A stretch of 7,200 bases of DNA, taken from a bacterium (GTDB taxonomy: Bacteria > Vulcanimicrobiota > Xenobia > RGZZ01). The notes under the pieces were generated by a model. That model was not told the origin of the DNA. It saw only the letters and a program-made list of their open reading frames with translations, and made no database searches. The position numbers were made by a program, and so were the translations under genes. Of the stretch, positions 1 to 6,149 are shown one piece after another (the stretch's first letter is position 1; each line of letters begins with the position of its first letter). The DNA lies in contig JAJXVI010000113.1 of assembly GCA_021782195.1 (NCBI GenBank), positions 1 through 7,200 of the forward strand. The letters run 5' to 3'.

Positions 1-2049
<2,049 letters not shown>

Positions 2050-2145
2050 CTGTTTTGCCTCTCAGGACCGTTCTTGCCACTTGCGCGGTTGCAGCCTCCA
2101 TCGTGAGAGCCCTCGACCGCGGGTTGCAATGCGCCGATGTGCGCC

Positions 2146-2736
2146 TTATTCGAGTGCGTATCGTTGCATCAGTCGCGGACTGGTCTGCAGCATCAACTGG
2201 ATGCGCTCGAACTGTTCCAGCCACTCCCGAACGTTCTCAGCGTGCAGGTTGTCGGGAGCAGTGACACCGATCGGACACGATGGACCCTCCATTGCGGCAA
2301 CCTTTGCTCGGTAGGTGGCCAGTGTGCGATCCCCGAAACGCCCGCACTCGTACCCGTCCTCGGACATGAATACTCCCACAGGAACGCGCGCACCACCGCA
2401 AATGGAGAGTTCGTCCATCAGGGCGGAGTTCAGCGAACCGGGACCGTTGGAATGCGAAGGGTGTTGAATGAATCGCAGATCGATGCACGGCGCGATTTCC
2501 GCAAATCGCGCAAGGATCGGGCAGGCGTTGGAGCAGTCGCCACACCAGGTGCCGGATACGCAGAGTACCCTCATCTGTCGCTTGAACCCGCGCAGCAGTT
2601 CTTGCTGGTTCTGCGTCAGTGCAACCTGTTCATACATTCGGTCCCAACGCGCACGCTGCTGGTCGGTCGCGTGGTGGGACAGGTAACTGGCATAGGGGAG
2701 CGCCTGCTCGAAGGCTGGATTGAAATTGTACGCCAT
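2146..2736 (-). CDS. Thioredoxin-family protein with WCGDC active site
   Basis: This is a 196-residue protein with a thioredoxin-like core and a long N-terminal helical extension (about residues 1-53). The redox motif is Trp64-Cys65-Gly-Asp-Cys68, preceded by a beta strand (RVLCVSGT). A candidate cis-proline is Pro119 in ARVPVGVF, the normal place for it before the last strands of the fold. There is no signal peptide or membrane segment, so it should act in the cytoplasm as a disulfide reductase or thiol carrier. The layout matches the Thioredoxin_9-type proteins, whose partners are mostly unknown. Extra cysteines (59, 72, 84, 113, 131, 154) are more than usual. The start at 2736 lacks a strong Shine-Dalgarno, so it is less certain than the frame. 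The gene is 96 bases upstream of the glycoside hydrolase on the same strand and could share its transcript. A 260-codon open frame on the opposite strand is a shadow of this gene. Confidence 0.88.
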   Translation of the reverse strand: MAYNFNPAFEQALPYASYLSHHATDQQRARWDRMYEQVALTQNQQELLRGFKRQMRVLCVSGTWCGDCSNACPILARFAEIAPCIDLRFIQHPSHSNGPGSLNSALMDELSICGGARVPVGVFMSEDGYECGRFGDRTLATYRAKVAAMEGPSCPIGVTAPDNLHAENVREWLEQFERIQLMLQTSPRLMQRYALE

Positions 2737-2833
2737 GACGGCAGGTTCCGCGTGCTGCGACCTGATCCTTCTCAGGGTGAAGCGCGTCGCCCGGGCGAAG
2801 GGGAAGCGCCCTGTGCCCTGGAAACATTGAAAA

Positions 2834-2859
2834 GAGGCGGCATCGCTGAAAGCCGTCTC
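2834..2859 (+). promoter_or_regulatory. Possible RNA hairpin in the leader of the CBS-BON gene
   Basis: GAGGCGGC (2834-2841) can pair with GCCGTCTC (2852-2859) over 8 positions including one G-U pair, around a 10-base loop. It is formed mostly from copy 1 of the leader repeat. No T-run follows, so it is not an ordinary intrinsic terminator. A leader structure is possible if transcription starts upstream of it. Confidence 0.3.
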
Positions 2860-2901
2860 AACTCGCCAACCGCAGGAGATGGCCTACCTGGAAACACTGC
2901 C

Positions 2902-2919
2902 AAGGAGGCGGCCTCAGTG
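2902..2919 (+). promoter_or_regulatory. Strong Shine-Dalgarno that fixes the GTG start of the CBS-BON gene
   Basis: AAGGAGG at 2902-2908 lies 8 bases before GTG 2917-2919. This decides the start of the downstream protein, because the same frame stays open for 260 codons upstream. GAGG (2905-2908) can also pair with CCTC (2912-2915) across CGG, so a very short hairpin might mask the site; that part is speculative. Confidence 0.75.
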
Positions 2920-3603
2920 AAAGTACGTGATATCATGAAGCGTCACCCGGTTGTCGTCAAGCCTGACACACGGGTGCGCGATGTTCTCCAGACCATGGTA
3001 AGTCACCGCGTGACAGGCGTCTCGGTCGTCACGGACGACGGCCGGATGCTTGGTTTCATCCCCGAGCGAAACTTGATTGTTCGTGAGCTTCTGGCGAAAG
3101 GGAAATTACGGCCCGCAACCGCCGGGCGCGACTTTCGTGAATTTATCAGCCAACAGCGTCATCTTTACGGCAAGACCGCAGAGGACGTGATGAATCGTGA
3201 GGTCGTCACCATCTCGGAGTTCGCGGACGTGCTCGATGCGCTGGAGTGCATGCTTGACAACAACGTCAGTCGGCTTCCTGTCGTGGACCACGACCGTATT
3301 GTCGGTGAGCTCAGTCGCACTGACGTACTCTCTCACCTGCTGGCCCTCGAGTACGAGCGCGAAGGTCTGCACGAGGAAGAAGAAAAGGACGTTGACCTGG
3401 CCAACCGCGTTCACGAGGCCATCCATCATCAGACGCACATCTCTCCCGTGAAACTGCACCTTGAGGTCAGCAATCACGTTGTGTACCTCCACGGGATCGT
3501 CTCAGCGCGGGAAGATATCCAGTTTCTTGTAGATCTCGTGAGCCAGATTCCCGGTGTACGCAACGTGGTGAATTCTCTTCTGGTCGAGCAACTGACGCGA
3601 TAG
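2917..3603 (+). CDS. Two-CBS-domain protein with C-terminal BON domain
   Basis: The start is GTG at 2917, giving 228 residues. CBS domain 1 covers about residues 1-60 (KVRDIMKRHPVVVKPDTRV through LGFIPERNLI). A linker follows, then CBS domain 2 at about 86-145 (TAEDVMNREVVTI through VGELSRTDVLSHL). A BON domain at about 158-226 has the typical LHLEVSNHVVYLHGIVS and QIPGVRNVVN segments. Paired CBS domains normally bind AMP, ATP or related ligands. The usual Ser/Thr-x-x-Asp motif is kept in CBS 2 (Ser133-Asp136), but CBS 1 has Pro49-Glu-Arg-Asn52, so perhaps only one site binds a nucleotide. BON domains are usually linked to membrane or ligand binding, but no signal peptide is present, so the protein should be cytosolic. 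An acidic linker (EGLHEEEEKDVD) joins CBS 2 to BON. The gene diverges from the thioredoxin gene and converges on another CBS gene. Confidence 0.92.
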   Translation: MKVRDIMKRHPVVVKPDTRVRDVLQTMVSHRVTGVSVVTDDGRMLGFIPERNLIVRELLAKGKLRPATAGRDFREFISQQRHLYGKTAEDVMNREVVTISEFADVLDALECMLDNNVSRLPVVDHDRIVGELSRTDVLSHLLALEYEREGLHEEEEKDVDLANRVHEAIHHQTHISPVKLHLEVSNHVVYLHGIVSAREDIQFLVDLVSQIPGVRNVVNSLLVEQLTR

Positions 3604-3703
3604 GGCTTTCGCGGAAATCTTCGTATGCGCAAGAATACTCCCAGGACGCATTGCGCCGCGGTGTCCGTGTTCCGGTGTTTTGCGCGGGGTTTGTTGCGAC
3701 GTC

Positions 3704-4240
3704 CTAATCGGGAGGCAGTGTGAGTCGGGCGAGGTCGACCAGTGCGGGGACGAATCGAAGAATGTCGAGGGTTGATACGATTCCGACCGTGCGCCCGTGG
3801 TCGGTCACCAGGAGCCGATGAACGTGTTCACTGAGCATCAGGCGGACCGCCTGACTCAGTGAGCCGTTGACCGGAATCGTGAGAACGCGCGCACTCATCA
3901 GGTCGGCTGCCGTTGCGGTGGAGCCTTCCTCGTCCTGCTCGCAACCTGTCAGGCAACCGTCAGTGCTGAGGTCTTCAAACCAGACCTCTCCAAAGAAATC
4001 CGGATGACTTGAAACAGTGCGAGCGCTGCCACGCTCCCGCCTGACGAGGTCACGCAGTGAGATGCCCCCCACAAGTCTACCGGAACCGTCGACGACGGGA
4101 GCACCGGAGATCGAGTGGTCGACGAGAATCCTTGCAACTTCGGCTGCGGATGTACTGGCCGCGACGGTGACGACCGTGGGGGTCATAATGTCTCGCATGC
4201 GGGGGAGAGACTGCAGGGAAGTAGCCGCAATCAAGCTCAT
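3704..4240 (-). CDS. Two-CBS-domain protein (standalone CBS pair)
   Basis: This is a small CBS-pair protein of 178 residues from the ATG at 4240. CBS 1 is about residues 15-68 (MRDIMTPTVVTVAAS through LVGGISLRDLVRR) and CBS 2 about 110-163 (AADLMSARVLTIPVNGSLS through VGIVSTLDILRF). Both keep a Ser-x-x-Asp nucleotide-binding motif (Ser61-Asp64, Ser156-Asp159), unlike the neighbouring CBS-BON protein. The linker is acidic and has two cysteines (Cys96, Cys100 in DGCLTGCEQDEE). There are no other domains and no signal peptide, so it is likely a cytosolic adenylate sensor acting on an unknown partner. I chose 4240 because GGAG lies 6 bases upstream; in-frame ATGs at 4252 and 4321 would add 4 or 27 residues without a better ribosome site. 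It converges with the CBS-BON gene across 100 bases in which I see no convincing terminator. Confidence 0.88.
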   Translation of the reverse strand: MSLIAATSLQSLPRMRDIMTPTVVTVAASTSAAEVARILVDHSISGAPVVDGSGRLVGGISLRDLVRRERGSARTVSSHPDFFGEVWFEDLSTDGCLTGCEQDEEGSTATAADLMSARVLTIPVNGSLSQAVRLMLSEHVHRLLVTDHGRTVGIVSTLDILRFVPALVDLARLTLPPD

Positions 4241-4434
4241 GGGCGTCTCCATTTCTGTTCGAAGACCGACGATCCGTATGCTTGCCCTGTTATCTTGGAA
4301 CATCAACGCGCGAGTGAACATCGGTTCCCTGGCCGACCGCGCGCTACCTTTCGCGCGAACTCTGGCACAGAACGTGGGTGGGGTCGGGGCGACGGTTCGC
4401 TCCCTGGAAACCGCCCGACACTGCGCCTGCCCTG

Positions 4435-4472
4435 CGCCGGGGACGCGAACGCGTCAGGCGCCGTCCCCGGCG
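4435..4472. repeat. Perfect 11-bp GC-rich inverted repeat (hairpin candidate)
   Basis: CGCCGGGGACG (4435-4445) and CGTCCCCGGCG (4462-4472) are exact reverse complements around a 16-base spacer. No T-run follows on either strand, so a simple terminator is unlikely. The arm contains the same GGGGACG core seen in the nearby direct repeats. It could be a structured RNA element, a REP-like remnant or a protein site. Confidence 0.6.
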
Positions 4473-4536
4473 AGGAATGTTTTCGCTCGCAAGCATCCAC
4501 TTCCGGGGGGGACGTCTCGCGTCTCCGTCCGCCGAT

Positions 4537-4624
4537 CGCTTCCGCTGGTGCGTGTCGGGGACGGGCCCGGGACAGTCAGCACGGGCAGCACGCCCACCGC
4601 TTCCGCTGGTGCGCGTCGGGGACG
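4537..4624. repeat. 27-bp direct repeat, two copies with 61-base period
   Basis: The copies at 4537-4563 and 4598-4624 match at 26 of 27 bases. Both begin CGCTTCCGCTGGTGCG and end GTCGGGGACG, differing only at the seventeenth base (T or C). Weaker similarity reaches about 10 bases further on each side. A partial third copy, GTCGGGACGGGCCGG, starts at 4655. Looser GGGG(C/A)GACG or GGGGACG cores occur at about 4386, 4439 and 4508. There are too few copies and no cas genes for a CRISPR array. Confidence 0.8.
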
Positions 4625-4712
4625 CGCCCTGGTCCGCCCCTTGAGCCCTGCGCGGTCGGGACGGGCCGGTTGGTGGCCGAGTTTTCGCAAAGCGTGACCG
4701 AGCCTGGGTTAT

Positions 4713-4730
4713 TTCAGGAACCCTTCAGGA
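4713..4730. promoter_or_regulatory. TTCAGGA direct repeat with 11-bp phasing upstream of the lipoprotein gene
   Basis: TTCAGGA occurs at 4713-4719 and again at 4724-4730, so the starts are 11 bases apart, one helical turn. Direct half-sites at this spacing are typical of OmpR/PhoB-type response regulators. The pair lies about 90 bases before the ATG at 4818, a sensible position for an activator. The regulator is not known, and the motif could be chance. Confidence 0.35.
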
Positions 4731-4817
4731 TTCTCCGAGAACAACCGGCCATCCCCAGGTGTCTTATGAGTAGAACCAGGAAATGAGAGCCTGGTGGAAA
4801 TCGAGGAGGGTGTCGCA

Positions 4818-5207
4818 ATGAAACGTACATATTCCCTGTTGATGGTCGGGATGCTTCTGGCTCTGCTCGTGTCAGCCTGCACTTCTTCAGCACAGGCCGA
4901 CCCTCGTGACCGTGGCTCGTTCAACGTCGGACCACGTGACGGAATCCGAATCTTCGTTTCCCCTCGCGACCACGGCCGTCGCGGCGACTGGAGGAGGGAC
5001 GGTCGCAGTCAGGAGCGCTGGGGGTATCGGACGGGCTACCAGTCTGGCTGGCCGTATGGGGCCGGCTCCTGCCAGGCGCCGTATGTCTATCCGAGCCAGC
5101 AGGCCGCAAATGACGCACAGCGCATCTACGAGAATGCTGCACGACACTACGGTGACGGTGGAAACTACGGCCCATACAACCAGTACCCCGGGTATGGGCG
5201 GCGCTGA
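4818..5207 (+). CDS. Small Tyr/Gly/Arg-rich lipoprotein of unknown function
   Basis: This 129-residue protein starts at ATG 4818, 7 bases after a strong GAGGAGGG (4803-4810). The N-terminus is a classic lipoprotein signal: MKRTY, a hydrophobic run (LLMVGMLLALLVSA) and the lipobox Val18-Ser-Ala-Cys21, so cleavage and lipid attachment at Cys21 are expected. The mature part is basic, low in hydrophobic residues and low in complexity. It has two PRD repeats (VGPRDGIRIF, VSPRDHGRR), a stretch rich in Arg, Asp and Gly, then a Tyr/Gly/Pro-rich tail (GYQSGWPYG, NYGPYNQYPGYGRR). One further cysteine (SCQAPYVYP) is present. I recognise no family. It may be an envelope-anchored protein binding peptidoglycan, polysaccharide or nucleic acid. 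The neighbouring genes are also envelope proteins, but the nearest converges rather than shares a transcript. An in-frame GTG at 4794 is a poorer start. Confidence 0.85.
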   Translation: MKRTYSLLMVGMLLALLVSACTSSAQADPRDRGSFNVGPRDGIRIFVSPRDHGRRGDWRRDGRSQERWGYRTGYQSGWPYGAGSCQAPYVYPSQQAANDAQRIYENAARHYGDGGNYGPYNQYPGYGRR

Positions 5208-5241
5208 CCACATCGGAGCGCGCTGACCACACCGGGGAGCG
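5202..5241. repeat. Tandem ~20-bp duplication at the end of the lipoprotein gene
   Basis: CGCTGACCACATCGGAGCG (5202-5220) is followed directly by CGCTGACCACACCGGGGAGCG (5221-5241). They are the same unit with one substitution and a two-base insertion. The first copy contains the TGA stop of the lipoprotein gene, so the second may be a small tandem duplication that left the protein unchanged. Confidence 0.7.
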
Positions 5242-5262
5242 GTGACGGCTTCCCGCTCACGG

Positions 5263-5291
5263 AGCGACCGGTCGCGGTGCGGCCGGTCGCT
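5263..5291. terminator. Hairpin between the convergent lipoprotein and OB-fold genes, possible bidirectional terminator
   Basis: AGCGACCGG (5263-5271) pairs perfectly with CCGGTCGCT (5283-5291) around an 11-base loop. The left arm also sits in a 12-base perfect palindrome, GCGACCGGTCGC (5264-5275), so two folds compete. The place between two converging genes suits termination of both, but neither side has a T-run. A second weak stem (GAGCGG 5237-5242 with CCGCTC 5253-5258) lies just before it. Confidence 0.45.
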
Positions 5292-5347
5292 TCACGCGCG
5301 TATGGAACTCCTCAGTTGAGAATTCGCGGTCGGCGCGTTGCACGATT

Positions 5348-5755
5348 TCATCGCCAGCGATTTCCACGCCCGGCCCACAGTGGAACGCCACGTCTGTCGC
5401 GCAGGGTGACAACGTGTTTGTTTTTTGTGATTGTTGAGGCGACCATGGCCGGTCTTCCTCTCCACATGATGTCTGCGCCAGCGACGCTGAGCCGGTCCCC
5501 CTTCGAGATTCGGAGGCCGACTCTCTGCAGATACCACGCCGGACCCAGGTGAACGTCCACGGTTCCGCCCTTTGTCTTGAGGGTGAGATGGACACCGAGG
5601 CCGCCTTCAGGCGTGTAGACCGAGGTGACGTATCCCGTGACGCTGTGGATGCTTGCCGGGTCGAACGATGTGACTCCCTGCGCCGATGCCTGCTGTATGA
5701 GCATTCCGAGTGCCACGACGACTGCGTACAACGTGGTGACGAGTCGAATGTTCAT
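5348..5755 (-). CDS. Exported OB-fold-like small protein
   Basis: The start is ATG at 5755, giving 135 residues. GAAGG lies a few bases upstream; an in-frame ATG at 5773 would only add MKEGAD before the signal peptide. A Sec signal peptide (MNIRLV, then the hydrophobic TTLYAVVVALGML) ends in Ala23-Ser-Ala25, with cleavage before Gln26. The mature part of about 110 residues is a chain of beta strands: VTGYVTSVYTPE, GVHLTLKTKGGTVDVHLGP, ISKGDRLSVAGADIMW, GRPAMVASTITK, HVVTLRD. A Trp-Tyr in LGPAWYL and the ending RRGVPLW are also present. Proteins of this shape are often annotated as DNA-binding or OB-fold proteins, but the export signal argues for a periplasmic role, perhaps ligand or envelope binding. 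The order of strands and turns fits an OB barrel; the ligand is unknown. It converges with the lipoprotein gene. Confidence 0.83.
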   Translation of the reverse strand: MNIRLVTTLYAVVVALGMLIQQASAQGVTSFDPASIHSVTGYVTSVYTPEGGLGVHLTLKTKGGTVDVHLGPAWYLQRVGLRISKGDRLSVAGADIMWRGRPAMVASTITKNKHVVTLRDRRGVPLWAGRGNRWR

Positions 5756-5783
5756 GTCAGCACCTTCTTTCATTTGAAGTGGT

Positions 5784-5828
5784 TCAGGTCACAGCCTGAG
5801 ACTTCCCCAGAGACCTCCTGATATCAGG
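5784..5828. promoter_or_regulatory. Cluster of TCAGG/CCTGA half-sites upstream of the OB-fold gene
   Basis: TCAGG (5784-5788) and CCTGA (5795-5799) form an inverted pair with a 6-base gap. The 12-base perfect palindrome CCTGATATCAGG (5817-5828) has the same half-sites. All lie 29-73 bases before the ATG at 5755. The half-site also occurs in the phased repeat before the lipoprotein gene, so one regulator could control both. If the small gene at 5789-6065 is real, the palindrome lies inside it. Confidence 0.35.
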
Positions 5829-6065
5829 GTATATGCGTCTATGTGCATGGGGAAATAGATTGTCGACCTGATTCCAGCCTCGGGGGAGGTGGCGTGGAAG
5901 GCTTGCGCAAAGGGTCGCGCTGGGAGAACGGATATCTGTCGCTTTCCGGCTCTGACCGGGCCCAGGATGAGCACGTGAGCTCTGGTTCCGCCGGGGAAAG
6001 TCTCTTCTTCTTGCGGAAGGGGTTGTCGTGGCAGCGGCGAAATTGCGGCTGATCTGTTCTGCCAT
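5789..6065 (-). pseudogene. Possible small gene interrupted by a frameshift
   Basis: An ATG at 6065 has a good ribosome site (AGGAG, minus strand, 8 bases upstream) and begins MAEQISRNFAAATTTPS with GC-rich third positions. After the minus-strand AAGAAGAAGAG tract (about 6002-6014) this frame becomes Arg/Ser/Pro-rich and looks non-coding. The +1 frame then reads ETFPGGTRAHVLILGPVRAG, a further stretch including SPEAGIRSTIYFPMHIDAY, and TLISGGLWGSLRL before a TGA at 5789-5791. Joining the two frames would give about 90 residues. The cause could be a one-base insertion, a sequencing error, programmed slippage or chance. I recognise no family. The end lies 33 bases before the OB-fold gene on the same strand, so co-transcription would be possible. 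Confidence 0.25.
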
Positions 6066-6149
6066 TTCAGTGGCTCCTGGACAATCGTGACAGACAGATT
6101 TCACGTCGGCGGTCAGGCCTCGAATTGATTGAAAAAAATTCCTTTTCCG

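Larger units (their letters stand above)
2817..2928 (+). repeat. Imperfect ~40-bp direct repeat, two copies 70 bases apart, in the divergent gap
   Basis: Copy 1 begins at 2817 and copy 2 at 2887. Both run CCTGGAAACA, then TG, AAG, AGGCGGC, TC and TGAAAG, with about 80% identity and a one-base gap. Copy 2 contains the Shine-Dalgarno and GTG start of the CBS-BON gene. Copy 1 has a weaker AAGAGG, and CTG where the start codon would be. It may be a decayed duplication of a translation-initiation region, or two sites for one regulator. The similarity was aligned by eye. Confidence 0.55.
4241..4817. other. Long gene-free, repeat-rich intergenic region
   Basis: These 577 bases separate the divergent CBS and lipoprotein genes. 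Long open frames cross the region on both strands, but their products are Arg/Pro/Ser-rich, lack domains and disagree between frames, as expected of GC-rich non-coding DNA. The part nearest the CBS gene should hold its promoter, but I cannot place -35 and -10 boxes with confidence. The middle (about 4380-4670) carries an inverted repeat and a series of direct repeats. The right end has a phased TTCAGGA repeat and the ribosome site of the lipoprotein gene. Confidence 0.6.
5756..6149. other. 394-base stretch without a confident gene
   Basis: This separates the start of the OB-fold gene from the start of the transglycosylase gene. It should hold promoters for both. It contains a cluster of CCTGA/TCAGG half-sites (5784-5828), a possible frameshifted minus-strand small gene (5789-6065), an inverted repeat CGTGA-N10-TCACG (6086-6105) and an A-rich run (6132-6138) just before the transglycosylase. 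I cannot place a convincing -35/-10 pair on either strand. Confidence 0.55.

Noticed and set aside
2137..2916. Open frame continuous with the CBS-BON gene, extending it by 260 codons upstream
   Set aside because: It lies antisense to the thioredoxin gene, has no domain, and the strong Shine-Dalgarno before GTG 2917 marks the true start. The extension is a shadow.
3604..3703. Intrinsic terminator between the convergent CBS genes
   Set aside because: Only weak or widely spaced pairings are visible (for example GGACGC with GTGTCC) and no T-run follows them.
4241..4321. N-terminal extension of the CBS-pair protein from the ATG at 4321
   Set aside because: The added 27 residues have no family-like content and no good ribosome site, while GGAG sits well placed before 4240.
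4537..4624. Direct repeats as a mini CRISPR array
   Set aside because: There are only two close copies, no regular spacer set, and no cas genes nearby.
4017..4786. Two overlapping plus-strand open frames of over 220 codons
   Set aside because: They cover the antisense of the CBS gene and the repeat-rich gap. Their products are Arg/Pro/Ser-rich, lack domains and compete with each other.
6086..6105. CGTGA-N10-TCACG inverted repeat as a CRP-type site
   Set aside because: The spacer is 10 bases rather than the 6 of a CRP site, and five-base arms are expected by chance in a sequence this long.
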